From Ridgeia piscesae (taxonomy: Eukaryota > Annelida > Polychaeta > Sabellida > Siboglinidae), in NCBI GenBank assembly GCA_025642075.2, contig JAODUO010000073.1, forward strand, positions 489,001 to 553,000: a stretch of DNA of 64,000 nucleotides, given 5' to 3'. The notes under the pieces were generated by a model. It searched no databases. It worked only from the letters and a program-made list of their open reading frames with translations, and was not told the DNA's origin. The position numbers and the translations under genes were made by a program. Positions 30,801 to 44,876 of the stretch are shown one piece after another (the stretch's first letter is position 1; every line of letters begins with the position of its first letter).

Positions 30801-33800
30801 GTCGCTGCTGTGGTATGATCTGATGACAGTATCTGTTGTTCCTGTGGGCAGTTCTGTGGTGTGGATGACGTGGTATGACTCTGTGGATAGTTCTGCTTCT
30901 GATTGTGGTATGATCTGTGGATAGTTCTGCTTCCGTTGTGGTATGATCTGTGGATAGTTCTGCTTCCATTGTGGTATGATCTGCGGATAGTTCTGCTTCT
31001 GTTGTGGTATGATCTGCGGATAGTTCTGCTTCCGTTGTGGTATGATCTGCGGATAGTTCTGCTTCCGTTGTGGTATGATCTGTGGATAGTTCTGCTTCCG
31101 TTGTGGAATGATCTGCGGATAGTTCTGCTTCCGTTGTGGTATGATCTGTGGATAGTTCTGCTTCCGTTGTGGTATGATCTGTGGATAGTTCTGCTTCCGT
31201 TGTGGTATGATTTGCGGATAGCTCTGCTTCCGTTGTGGTATGATCTGCGGATAGTTCTGCTTCCGTTGTGGTATGATCTGCGGATAGTTCTGCTTCCGTT
31301 GTGGTATGATCTGCAGATAGTTCTGCTTCCGTTGTGGTATGATCTGCGGATAGTTCTGCTTCCGTTGTGGTATGATCTGCGGATAGTTCTGCTTCCGTTG
31401 TGGTATGATCTGCGGATAGTTCTGCTTCCGTTGTGGTATGATCTGCGGATAGTTCTGCTTCCGTTGTGGTATGATCTGCGGATAGTTCTGCTTCCGTTGT
31501 GGTATGATCTGCGGATAGTTCTGCTTCCGTTGTGGTATGATCTGCGGATAGTTCTGCTTCCATTGTGGTATGATCTGCGGATAGTTCTGCTTCCGTTGTG
31601 GTATGATCTGCGGATAGTTCTGCTTCCGTTGTGGTATGATCTGTGGATAGTTCTGCTTCCGTTGTGGTATGATCTGCGGATAGTTCTGCTTCCGTTGTGG
31701 TATGATCTGCGGATAGTTCTGCTTCCGTTGTGGTATGATCTGCGGATAGTTCTGCTTCCGTTGTGGTATGATCTGCGGATAGTTCTGCTTCCGTTGTGGT
31801 ATGATCTGCGGATAGTTCTGCTTCCGTTGTGGTATGATCTGCGGATAGTTCTGCTTCCGTTGTGGTATGATCTGCGGAGAGTTCTGCTTCCGTTGTGGTA
31901 TGATCTGCGGAGAGTTCTGCTTCCGTTGTGGTATGATCTGCGGAGAGTTCTGCTTCCGTTGTGGTATGATCTGCGGAGAGTTCTGCTTCCGTTGTGGTAT
32001 GATCTGCGGAGAGTTCTGCTTCCGTTGTGGTATGATCTGCGGAGAGTTCTGCTTCCGTTGTGGTATGATCTGGGATAGTTCTGCTTCCGTTGTGGTATGA
32101 TCTGCGAAGTTCTGCTTCCGTTGTGGTATGATCTGCGGGTAGTTCTGCTTCCGTTGTGGTATGATCTGCGGATAGTTCTGCTTCCGTTGTGGTATGATCT
32201 GCGGATAGTTCTGCTTCCGTTGTGGTATGATCTGCGGATAGTTCTGCTTCCGTTGTGGTATGATCTGGGATAGTTCTGCTTCCGTTGTGGTATGATCTGC
32301 GGATAGTTCTGCTTCCATTGTGGTATGATCTGCGGATAGTTCTGCTTCCGTTGTGGTATGATCTGCGGATAGTTCTGCTTCCGTTGTGGTATGATCTGCG
32401 GATAGTTCTGCTTCCGTTGTGGTATGATCTGTGGATAGTTCTGCTTCTGTTGTGGTATGATCTGCGGATAGTTCTGCTTCCGTTGTGGTATGATCTGTGG
32501 ATAGTTCTGCTTCTGTTGTGGTATGATCTGCGGATAGTTCTGCTTCCGTTGTGGTATGATCTGTGGATAGTTCTGCTTCCGTTGTGGTATGATCTGCGGA
32601 TAGTTCTGCTTCCGTTGTGGTATGATCTGGGATCTGCTTCGTTGTGGTATGATCTGCGATAGTTCTGCTTCGTTGTGGTATGATCTGCGGATAGTTCTGC
32701 TTCCGTTGTGGTATGATCTGCGGATAGTTCTGCTTCCGTTGTGGTATGATCTGCGGATAGTTCTGCTTCCATTGTGGTATGATCTGCGGATAGTTCTGCT
32801 TCCATTGTGGTATGATCTGCGGATAGTTCTGCTTCCGTTGTGGTATGATCTGCGGATAGTTCTGCTTCCGTTGTGGTATGATCTGCGGATAGTTCTGCTT
32901 CCATTGTGGTATGGTCTGTGGATAGTTCTGCTTCCGTTGTGGTATGATCTGCGGATAGTTCTGCTTCCGTTGTGGTATGATCTGCGGATAGTTCTGCTTC
33001 CGTTGTGGTATGATCTGCGGATAGTTCTGCTTCCGTTGTGGTATGATCTGCAGATAGTTCTGCTTCCGTTGTGGTATGTCTGTGGATAGTTCTGCTTCCG
33101 TTGTGGTATGATCTGTGGATAGTTCTGCTTCCGTTGTGGTATGATCTGTGGATAGTTCTGCTTCCGTTGTGGTATGATCTGGGTAGTTCTGCTTCCGTTG
33201 TGGTATGATCTGCGGATAGTTCTGCTTCCGTTGTGGTATGATCTGCGGATAGTTCTGCTTCCGTTGTGGTATGATCTGTGGATAGTTCTGCTTCCGTTGT
33301 GGTATGATCTGTGGATAGTTCTGCTTCCATTGTGGTATGATCTGCGGATAGTTCTGCTTCCGTTGTGGTATGGTCTGTGGATAGTTCTGCTTCCGTTGTG
33401 GTATGATCTGTGGATAGTTCTGCTTCCGTTGTGGTATGATCTGTGGATAGTTCTGCTTCCATTGTGGTATGATCTGCAGATAGTTCTGCTTCTGTTGTGG
33501 TATGGTCTGTGGATAGTTTTGTTACTGTTGGTGATGGTGTGATGTGATCTGTCGACAGGTGTGTTTCTGCTGTGGATGTGGTATGATCTTCCTCCTCATC
33601 AGCTTCTCCTGGCAGTAGAGAATATGTAGTATCCGGGTATACAAAGTTTTCTGGCCATATTTTAGAACAGACATGACCAGGAAGACTGGACTGCCCCTGT
33701 GGCAGACCAGTGGCATGTAACCCTGAAACTGGCTCATTGTGCTCCATAAATACAACATTCTCTGATGGCGTTAGACCGTTGTTTTCGCTCGGTGTCACCG

Positions 33801-36800
33801 TGTTGGAATCACCACTTCCTGTGTGCCTTTTCCCTGATTTTTCCCCACCTTCGATATGATCACACATATATAGATCCTCCTCGCCGTCAGGCTCCCCTTT
33901 AGGTTCCACAGTGCTCCAAACATCTGCTTCAGACACTCGGAACACTTCCATCTGTCTCCTCTTGTTGGTTGGTGAATCTCTCAGCTGTCCACTGGCGGCC
34001 ATCTTCCCAATGAGTGCGGCGTACTCGGACGGTCCAGCCACACTGAGGTGCATCTGGTCCTGGCGGTCAGTGGCCGAGTGCCACACGTCCACCTCAGACA
34101 CCATCAGCTGCCGGGTGTTCTTACTGGCCATTCCCAACACCAGCACCACTTGACCACTGTCCTGTTCTGTCGTTCCTTTGACCTCAACTGTGGAGCTGTC
34201 CACTTGTGTTTGTTCTTCTGTGTCTGCTGACATGTCCTGTCCTGCTTTGTCCTGTGTCACAGAGCTGCTGTCCTGTGTCACAGAGCTGCTGTCCTGTGTC
34301 ACAGAGCTGCTGTCCTGTGTCACAGAGCTGCTGTCCTGTGTCACAGACCTGCTGTCCTGTGTCACAGAGCTACTGTCCTGTGGAGATGACACATTTCCTT
34401 CATCACGCGCTCTCTTGGTTTCTCCAATGTACCGATGATGACCTTCTTCCTGAAGCAGGGTAACTTCTTCAGGGGAGGGTAAGTCAGGATCTTCATCGCC
34501 ATCACCGAGCATTAGGGCAGAGGTCATGCCTTCCAAGGAGAGGGTCACACTTCTTATTTCCTCCACAGTGGGTTGCTCCATGTGCAACAGCTGCCCCTTG
34601 TCATCAGTGGTGTCAGTGGCACACATCAAGGAGTCCACTGAGTAGTTGCTGTCATTCTCCGAACTCACATACTCTTCCGAACTCGCTGTCTGCGCCCGCT
34701 TTGGGTTGGTGGCGCCACCAGTTGGCTGGAGATGTTTCCGTCGCCGTCTGGAAGCTGATGCTGGCTTTGATTCATTTTGCTGTGCTGAACCTGTGAGAAA
34801 TATTTCTCATTTATTAAAGAGTTGTAGCGTGACGGTGAATGTGTCGGCCTATATATTAGGTAGATTGACATATACTGAATATGAACAATATTTTTTTACT
34901 TATTTGCCCTGTGCTAGTTATTTAACCATTTAACTTACTTAATTTACTCAAGATTATTTTGTATATACGTACTTTACTCTTAGAATATTGAATTATATTC
35001 AATATATTTCATTTGAACCTGTGCTCAGTTCATTGTAATGTATTTTACTTGCATATTTAATTTTTGTTAAGCTGGAAAAAATTGATAAGAGAAACTCATC
35101 AATTACATGGGCATCACAAACTAATAAAACTGGGTTGATTAAACTTTGTTCAAAATCATTTTATACAGATGTAAATCTTTACATCAGTATAACATTGTTC
35201 ACGTCCGGCAAACTTTTAACAATGTGCAAAGGCAGAATGTAAAATAAACTAACTAAACTAAAAATTACATTTTGAAGCACGTTAAATTGGTCTAATAATT
35301 TTGGGTGAACAAAACACATGCTACTAAGCCATCTCCTGATATATAGTAAGGCCAGCAATGCCACGAATTGAGGTATTACTCATACTCATACAGCCACATC
35401 AATCCTAAACTTTGGTTGATTACTAGCTGTGGCCAAGAGCCGACTGATTTCATTGGCAGATAGGAATGTCTTGATCTATCAAGTGCTCAACATGACAGGC
35501 TGCAGGAGTGGCACATAGAAGAATGACACATTCAGTGTGACACTTTGTCATTTGTCTGCCAGCATACATGGAACACAGATCAAGCCAGAGATTATCAAAA
35601 GCAGTCTAGCTAGAAAAGGGACGGAACATAATGTCGGCGTCTTGTCGAATAAGTATGTTGTTGAGGTTATTTGTAAGTGGCTGGCTATTATAGTCATAAT
35701 GAGCCAAGCTGCACGATTGACAATGATCAATTGTTAAATAATTTGGCCGCCTCCCAGAGGAAATGTTTGTGGTCTTTGAGTAAGTAGTAAAACAATAGTC
35801 AGGCCAATTGGTGTAATGGTCAATTACTCCAGTTTGGACATTGTTAACACCTTTGGTTCAAGATCATTACAGTATGTAAGTCAAACAATCACGAGCCGTT
35901 AAGTAATGAACCTGTATTTTATCATTCCACAGAAATTCATGTCTGCCAAAATACAGCATAAAAAGTGCTAACTTTTAGAACTATGTTCTAATCTATGCTA
36001 CAGTTCCATCAAAATATGTGTAGATAATAAGTACTTCGATAGGTATGCATGACTGCATGTACGATCTGAGTACAATAATGTGCTTTTGCAAAATAAAACT
36101 AATTTATATGATCTTGCAAAATCGTCTCATCATTCATAAGAATATTAGTGAAACAAACTCAAGATGTATTCAATTCAATGGGGACTTTAACATTATTTCC
36201 CATTTATATAAAACAAATTTAGTGAAGTTTGCGAACAGACAAAGCAAAGATGTGACCAACCTGAAGCAAGAGAGTCGTCAGAGAAGGTCGCACCCACATC
36301 AGACTCACTGCTGACAACTTCCGGTGACACACGACATCGTGACCTCTGTCGAGGTCGCTTCTGTCGAGCTAGTGTCAGCTGACTAGCGATGCTGGCCGAT
36401 CTAAAACATAGAGAATTATAATGACTTTCAAAAGTTTTTTGCATAATGCAATCATGTCTGTCCTACTCTAAAACTATTATTTTTTTGACATTGAACTGTG
36501 TTGGTGTAAATATGAATTTAGTTTAATATGTCGTTGTGAAGAGTGTATGAAATGTTTGTTACTACCACAATTATAAAAGAAGTACTTATTAGTTTTTTAT
36601 TCAGAACATCCAAGATCAATTCCAACCTCCAAGATAAATAATGCAACTTAATTAATTATACTGCCTAGAATACAAAAATGAAAATATCTGAAGAATTGTC
36701 ACTTGAATTCCAATTCTGCAGCAGTCAAGTTAGTCAGATAGAACCATATAGAAATTGTTTATGCCGACACGCGTGCAAATATTTCGTATTGATTTGTGGT

Positions 36801-39800
36801 CCTCACACAGATGTAATCTTCTTGTGTATTTCTTTGAGTTGTCATTTCTCACCAATAGAAATAATCTGCTGACTGACTGGTAACAATCCTTTGTCTACTT
36901 ACTCTATGGTAAAATGCATATAAAATGTGCACACTTTAGTAAGGCTCACAATATTTTGTTATCAATGTTTCTAGTACATTGTCATTATAATGCTATCATA
37001 ATGAGAGGTTTGGAAAAAAACTGGTAATTTTTCTACAGCTGTGTTTGGTAAAATAAATTTTCTGACGGAATAGTTAATACCAGAGTAAGATATAAAGAAT
37101 ACTAAATGATTTAAAATTATATAAAATAAAAGCTGTATAATATGGTAGAAAATGAAAAAAATGAAATAAAAAACAAGATGGTATTATTACTTTAAATACA
37201 ATTCTAATAATCCTGTAAATGTCTCTAAGATTACTGGTGTCATCATCGAAATGCCTTCTTACAAAAGAGCAATGTTGACATCTTGGAAACAGAACCACAC
37301 ATTACTGGTTCATCTAGATTTATAAGAAAAATATTTTGAAAATAAACCCAAAGTACTGTAAAATTCCTCAAAGAGGTCACCTCTCAGAAAAAATTCTCCA
37401 AGAGGTCACCTCTCAGAAATGGAAACCTATTGAAAACGGGAATTTCTTTTATAATCCAACGTTAAGTAAATATGACACCAATTTTTTTTTAATCATTTAT
37501 CCTTATGATACAGCGTACCATGCTATACTGACTGTATCTTGAAGACCAAAAAATTACTACATTCTCAACTGTTCCAAATCTACCAAACAGACAACGCAAA
37601 ATGTTCAGTCAACTGAATGTAATTACGCAGACACAAAAAACTAATCTGGGTCAGAAGAAATACACAATAACAATTATTTTTAGGGCATCACAAACGTAAA
37701 ATTACAGTGTGCGTATATATGTTATCATTACAGTAGTAAGTAGTGCTCCCTCTGGCCACTGTATCAACAAGCGTCCTTCAAAGTAAATGAATGTTCATTA
37801 CAACAGACTCAACCTGGCTGCTGAGTGCTCAGTGGAAATGCAACTATTAAATCCCTCACAGCCAAACTTCTGCGATACTACTGCATTTCACCTAAGTACT
37901 GTCTAGACAGGTACTGAATAAAGGCCAGTGAAAGTAAACTCTCACGACAACTTGAGTGAGTAAACAGGCCAGATGTGTCTGGTTCATTGTACAATATTTA
38001 ATAACACGACATACTGGACTGACCAGCAAGTAATCGCTTCTCCCTGGCTCACAGCAAAGTTTAATATAATCTGTATGTGTGTCAAAATGTCCTAACATCA
38101 TTTCTGTCAGTTTCAAATGTATGGGGCTGAAATATTGTAGGGTTGCAAGCGAGTTTATGTGTATGTTGTAGATTTTTATAAATTTCCCCAACGGTCCTAA
38201 AGGGATGTGATCATTGTAGGGTCATAGAATTGTGTTTAAAATAATAATGCAATCTACAACATCTACACATATATTGCTGGATATTTACAGTAGATCTGAA
38301 TAGTTTTCATGCAAGATGCAGTTTATACATTAACAATTGTGAAGACCATCTGTGTAAGCGTTATCAGATGCAAATCTGTATAAATACTCATGTCAGAATA
38401 TACCTGAGTTGGTAATGATGAACTACAGACAGCAATGTGAGGAAATAGCAATAATAATACTTAACAGGAATAATACAAGAGCAATAACTTAACAGAAATA
38501 TCTGTTTGGAATAACATAACGGAATAACTGTTTGGAATAAAATGACAGAACAACATGACGGAATAACTTGACATAAGAAAATGATGACTAAGATGACAGA
38601 ATAACAATAAGGAATAACTAAATAACAACATGAAGGAATAATTCGATGGGATAACGTAATGCACAGCCCTCAAAGTGGAATGCACAGACAATGCTTCAAG
38701 TTAATCATGCCCACACAACACCAGAAGGTCTAGAAATCATGCAATAGCCTATGCAAAGCACCGGAAAGAAGATAACTTGATGACTTGCCTGGTTTCAGCA
38801 GTAGGCAATTCTTCTGTGTCCAGTGGCCCGTCTACGCTCACAGACATATCTCCATCCACTGCTGGCTGTGTCATTACGGTCTGACCCCAGGTGGGTGGTG
38901 ATGTCACAGGGTGTTCACAGGCAGTGTGCTTCTGGCTTAGTTCACCAGGTGTCACCACTGTAGTTGTCACTCCATTCCCCACTGGCGTGATGGTGATTGA
39001 GGGCTGGTCACGGCCCGAACTTACAAGGACAGTGTCACTTGCTGGCTGGTCCGAGTTGTCATTGAGAGAGTCGTCTGAGAATGGAGGCATGTCTGTCTGT
39101 CGCTGCTGTGGTTGCTGTGGTGCGGACTGTTGAGCCGTCTGGTGTGTGACGCGCAGTGGAGATGTTGGCAGTGGTGGCTGCGGTTCTGTTGGTGGTGCCA
39201 CCTGGTGTAATGCATGTACTGAAGCCTGGACTGGTGCTGTGTCAAGTGGTTCCTCTGATGGCCTCTGCTGTGGTTCTTGTGGTTTTTGTTTTTGTTCCTT
39301 TTGTGGTATATGCTGTGACTCGTCTTGCTGTGGTTCATCCTGTGGCTTGTGCTGTAATCCTTCCTTTGATGTCAGTTGTGGTTCTTGAAATGGCCTCAGT
39401 TGTGGTACTTCCTGTAGCATTTTCTGTGGTTCCTCCTGTGTCGCTTGCTGTGGTTCATATTGCGGTCTTTGCTGTGGTTCCTGATGAGGTGTCTGCTGTG
39501 GTTCATGTTGTGGTGTTTGCTGTGGTTCCTGATGTGGTTCATGTTGCAGCCTTTGCTGTGGTTCGTGGTGTGGTATCTGCTGTGATTCATGTTGCAGGTT
39601 TTGCTGTGGTGCTGCTGCTGCATCAGTCAGGCAAACTCTAGACTGTGTCTCTGTCACTGGCTCACTGCAAGGCATGTCATCCTCTCCTTGTGGTGTCACA
39701 TTTGTCACAACCTGCCTGATGTCCTCGTCAAGCGAGTCATCAGTGAAGTTGTCTCCTTGGACCACTGAATCCCCAGGCAACAAGCCCACAGCTGCTGCCT

Positions 39801-42800
39801 TGTGGCCCTGGCTAGCAGATGCTACAGTGTGTTGGCCATCATTTGGTACCACCATGTGTTGGCCATCATTTAGTACCACCATGTGTTGGCCATCATTTGG
39901 TACCACCATGTGTTGGCCATCATTTGGTACCACCATGTGTTGGCCATCATTTGGTACCATGTGTTGACTATAAGTTAGACCAGTTTGTTGGCTATTAGCT
40001 AGTGCAGACTGTGCAGTGTTTTGACCGTCAGTTGGTACCGTGTGTTGACTATCAAATGGTACAGTACACTGGCCATCTGATGAAACATTGTGTTGACCGT
40101 CAGTTGGTACCGTGTGTTGACCATCAGCTGGTACAGTGTGTTGACCATCAACTGGTACAGTGTGTTGACCATCTGTTGGTACCATGTGTTGACCATCAGC
40201 TGGTACAGTGTGTTGACCATCTGTTGGTACCATGTGTTGACCATCAACTGGTACAGTGTGTTGACCATCTGTTGGTACCATGTGTTGACCATCAGCTGGT
40301 ACAGTGTGTTGACCATCAACTGGTACAGTGTGTTGACCATCTGTTGGTACCATGTGTTGACCATCAGCTGGTACAGTGTGTTGACCATCAACTGGTACAG
40401 TGTGTTGACCATCTGTTGGTACCATGTGTTGACCATCAGCTGGTACAGTGTGTTGACCATCTGTTGGTACCATGTGTTGACCATCAGCTGGTACAGTGTG
40501 TTGACCATCAACTGGTACAGTGTGTTGACCATCTGTTGGTACCATGTGTTGACCATCAGCTGGTACAGTGTGTTGACCATCTGTTGGTACCATGTGTTGA
40601 CCATCAACTGGTACAGTGTGTTGACCATCTGTTGGTACCATGTGTTGACCATCAGCTGGTACAGTGTGTTGACCGTCCATTGGTACAGTGTGTTGACTGA
40701 CCGTTGGTACAGTGTGTTGACTGGCAGTTGGTACAGTGTGTTGACCATGAGCTGGTACAGTGTGTTGACCATCATCTGGTACAGTGTGTTGACAGTCCAT
40801 TGGTACAGTGTGTTGACTGGCAGTTGGTACAGTGTGTTGACCATCAGTTGGTACAGTGTGTTGATCGTCAGTTGGTACAATATGATGTAAGTCAGTTGGT
40901 ACTGTGTGTAGGCATTCATTTGGTACAGTGTGTTGGTGATGATTTGGTATAGTGTGTTGGTCACCAGTTTGTACAGGGTATTGGCTTTGATTTGGTACAG
41001 TGTGTTGTACATCAACTGGTGCAATGTGTTCAGTCGATACGGAATGGTGACAATCAGTTGGCAATGCGTGTTCGTGGTCAACTGGTACCGTGTGATGATG
41101 GTTTGTTGGCATGGTGTGTTTGTGACCAGTTGGTACAGTGTGTTGGTGATTACTTGGCATACTGTGTCTATGTCTGTTACCTGACATGGTGTGTTCGTGG
41201 CCAGTTGGCATAGTGTGTTCATGGTTCGTTGGTGCAGTGTGTTTGTGATCAGTCGGTACATTGCTTTGGCGGTCAGTTGGTACAAAGTACTTTTGTTGAC
41301 GTGGCACAGTATATTTGCGGTCAGATGACCTTGTACACTGGTCAGCTGACTGTCTGTAGGCCATCTCAGAGTCCTTCATCTGCTCAGCCTTCAGGTCAAG
41401 TATACTGACGTAGTCATCGGCCAGAGTTGGCCAGATGTGTTTACTGGACGCTGCAGAGAACGGGCTGCCACCTGTGGTCATCCTTGCAGTGACCATCGCA
41501 GGTGTGTGATGGACGTGGGTCTTGTCCTGTTGGTCAGTTGCCTTCTGACCGTGCCTGCGGATCACCTTTGTCCAGTCATCCGTGACGATCATCTCTCCTG
41601 GTGGCGTTCCAAAGGGCGTTTCCATGACAACGTGGCCAGTCAGGCCTTGCATGGAGTCAGTGAAGTCAAAGAACAGGGCATCCGCCTCCTGGGGAGAATG
41701 TCCACCCCTCTTGGAGATGGGAACTCCTCCTGGGATGTAGATCTCGACGGGAATGTCCGCAGACCGTCGTCTCTTCTGCTTGTGTTCCTTCACCGGAGAG
41801 CCATCTCTCTTCATGCTTGACTGCACACTGTCCTGGTCACCGTCTGAACGGTGCGTCTTCAGGGGGGATGAGCTTGTGATGTCCGGCACGGCTATACGTG
41901 GTATGACATCAGGGGATTCTATGTGAGTGGCAGGATAAAGGGTACGTAGCCTGTCAACTGACCAGTGCTCTTCACCCACTTCAGGCAAAGTTCTTGTGAT
42001 GTCTGTCTGAGGCTTGTTCTCATTAGATCTGCCTTTGGTTGTTTGATTCGCATTCACCGAGACACTGTCTAGAGGAAGACGATGAGATGCCAGGTAATCA
42101 AGAAGTGTGTCTTGCTTAGAGACGCCACTGCTGCGTGGTGACATGTCACCAAGTCTTGGAGACATCTGTTTGGTGACAGTCCTCCCAGTTGGGTGAAGCG
42201 GTTGACTTTTACTGCATCGATCTTTACCATCACCCCTTTGACTTCTCATCGTGCTTACCGGGTCGTGCTTGCATGCTTTTGTAGGCACACTTGGCCTGGT
42301 ACTGGAGTTCCACTGTACCGGGGCATGTATTGTTGAAGCTGAGCTTTCTTTGGACTGTGATGCAACTTTCCTAGCAGGTGTAGCTTTAGCCACAGGTGAC
42401 ACTGGATTGTCACACCTCTGTCCACCCTCTGCTGGAGGTCTGTCTCTTCCCGTGTTGCTTGGACCTCGCAGAGATTTCAAAGCCACGTGATAGGACAGAG
42501 GACTTGCATCAGACTTTGCCTTTCTCATGGATGGATCATGATGCTGGCTGCACTTGGAGCTGATGTGATATGGTACTGAGTGATTTGGATGGACTGGAGC
42601 TGTGACGCGCGTCTCACTGGACGATGGTTGACCAGCACAAGATACAGTGTCTACGTCATCATGGGGAGGCAGCGAAAGATTTGCGTGTGAATGGCACCGG
42701 GGTTGTTCCGAGATCATATCGAAATACTGTGAGGTAGGAAGAGACTGCGAAAGTTCTGGTAACGACGATGAAAGTTCTTCAGGTGCCTCTGACATCTCCC

Positions 42801-44817
42801 CAGATGACTCGGGTACGCTGGCCAGATTCGAGCTGCTCAGGTGTAGCTTGGTGCTGAAGCTGCGCTGTAGACCAGGAACGGCCAGTCGCCCGTGTGAGGG
42901 CGATTTGGGGCCGTCGGGCGAAACGGATGACTTGTTTGTTGGTCTAACAGGATCAGACTTTGAGGAGGTTGTGTGGTCATTGGATTTGGCATTTTGCTTT
43001 GATGCGGGTTTCTTCCGGGGACTGCCGTCTGTCTCCTCTGGCCTCCTTCCATTCTTGCTCTTGTACAGTCTGGCCGTGACACTCTCAGCAATAGGAGACG
43101 TGCGAAACTTTGGCGGGGTCTTCGCCCTGCTTGGAGTCATCCCTGAAGGAACCTCCGCTGAACTGCAAGGATGGGCAGACCGCGGGGGTGGAGTTGTTTC
43201 CCGCCCTGAACCTTCTGGGGACTGCGATGACGAGTTCTTCCGGACACGCTTCCCTGCCCCCTTCAAGCTCAAAAGGGATTCCTCACTCCCCGATTTCCCA
43301 ATCGGCGTCACCCTCTCGGATTGCGAAGGCAGCAGCTCCTGCTCCTTGTCATCAATGTACCCAATCAGTTGCACCTGCTTGCGCTCCAGGGCACTGATGC
43401 GGTCCGAGTGGACTGACAGTGCCTCCAGCCTCGCCTCGGCCTCACTCTTGAACTTGCTCTCCAGCTCTGCAAGTCGTTTCTTCTCCAGTTCCAGTTTCTC
43501 ACCGCTCGCCAGAAACATATCCTCGATGTCTTCATTTCTGCGTGTCACCTGATCACTCCACAGACCACACGGCTCCGTTGTCATGGACGACGACTCGCCT
43601 GTAGCAGCCCTTAGTTGTTTGTCTGTCTGCACGGCCAGGTGTCCAATGTCTGCTGCGGCTGTCTGGGCTGTCATGTGACGCATGTCTGGGGTGGTCTGTT
43701 GGGCCATGTCCTCTGTCACTGGCAGGGTCTGGACAGCCTGGTGGGATGACACAGGCTCCACGGGCAAGTCTCCTACAACAACCACAAACACAACATCAGA
43801 CCGAGGGCAAACCAGGTCAACTTTGTACTGAGCAAGGAGTCTAGTATTCACAGCAGCCAGGTGAAAGAATTAGGGTTCGTGTCAACCTCCAGATATTTTG
43901 AAACTTGGGCAATTTTGCCTGTGGCATTTGGAAAGAGACTAGAGGTTGTTGGTCCCTCTGTCTGGTGCATAGGCCAGGGGCATTAAAATAGCCATAGAAA
44001 AAACCCTTGTTGTGAACTCAGCGCTGGCAGTATTGACCTTCAGCTGTGGTTTTTAATATGTAGGTCATGACCCTACATTGGGGTGCCAAGTAATTGTGTG
44101 TGGATCACCAAGGATCTCCAATGACTCTGAAGTTTTCTTTAATATCCTGATCACGTGTACTCGTACACACAACAAGAGTAATCTATATGAAACATAGTAT
44201 GAACTCGACACATTGTGTTTATATATTTGATGACATGGGTTGCTTAACCAGTCCAGTGGCAAGAATTTTAGTAGCGATCACAAAAGCTTAACAACCGCTA
44301 ATCTAAAGTCTACAGAAACACATGTGGGCACAGCATTACTGGAGGCAAACACTTGGCCAAAGCACTTGCTGAGAGGTGGACATTGGCAGTACGTATAGTG
44401 TCTTGCTGTTATTTCTTCTTCCCTTAATGCACATGCCTCTATAATGTGACAGTGGTATCACTGGTTGGAAGCATTCACACCATTGGTGAAATTTTCAGCA
44501 TTTCTCACCAAGATAATATGCTAGACTATGACAGTCTCAGATTTTAGACAAATTATTTGGATTACATGTAATATCATGACGTTGATGGAAAATTTACTTA
44601 CAAAAATTAGCAAAGATAGAAAAATTCATAAAATTTGTATTTGTAAAGTAACCAAAAAAAAAACTGTCATAGTCTACCATTTTATGTATTCTATTGATAT
44701 GCTAAGTTTGAGAAAAAAATTGGATACAACCATCACAGTGAATCAACCAAACTTTTAGTTGGTGGTTACTACACTGCCACCTGGTGGACAATTGTTGTTT
44801 AGTATATATGTACAATT

Positions 44818-44876
<59 letters not shown>

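Noticed and set aside
30903..33542. Plus-strand WYDLRIVLLP repeat open frames that look like membrane segments
   Set aside because: Antisense of the 11-residue coding array; the minus strand links to flanking coding sequence with splice sites, the plus strand does not.
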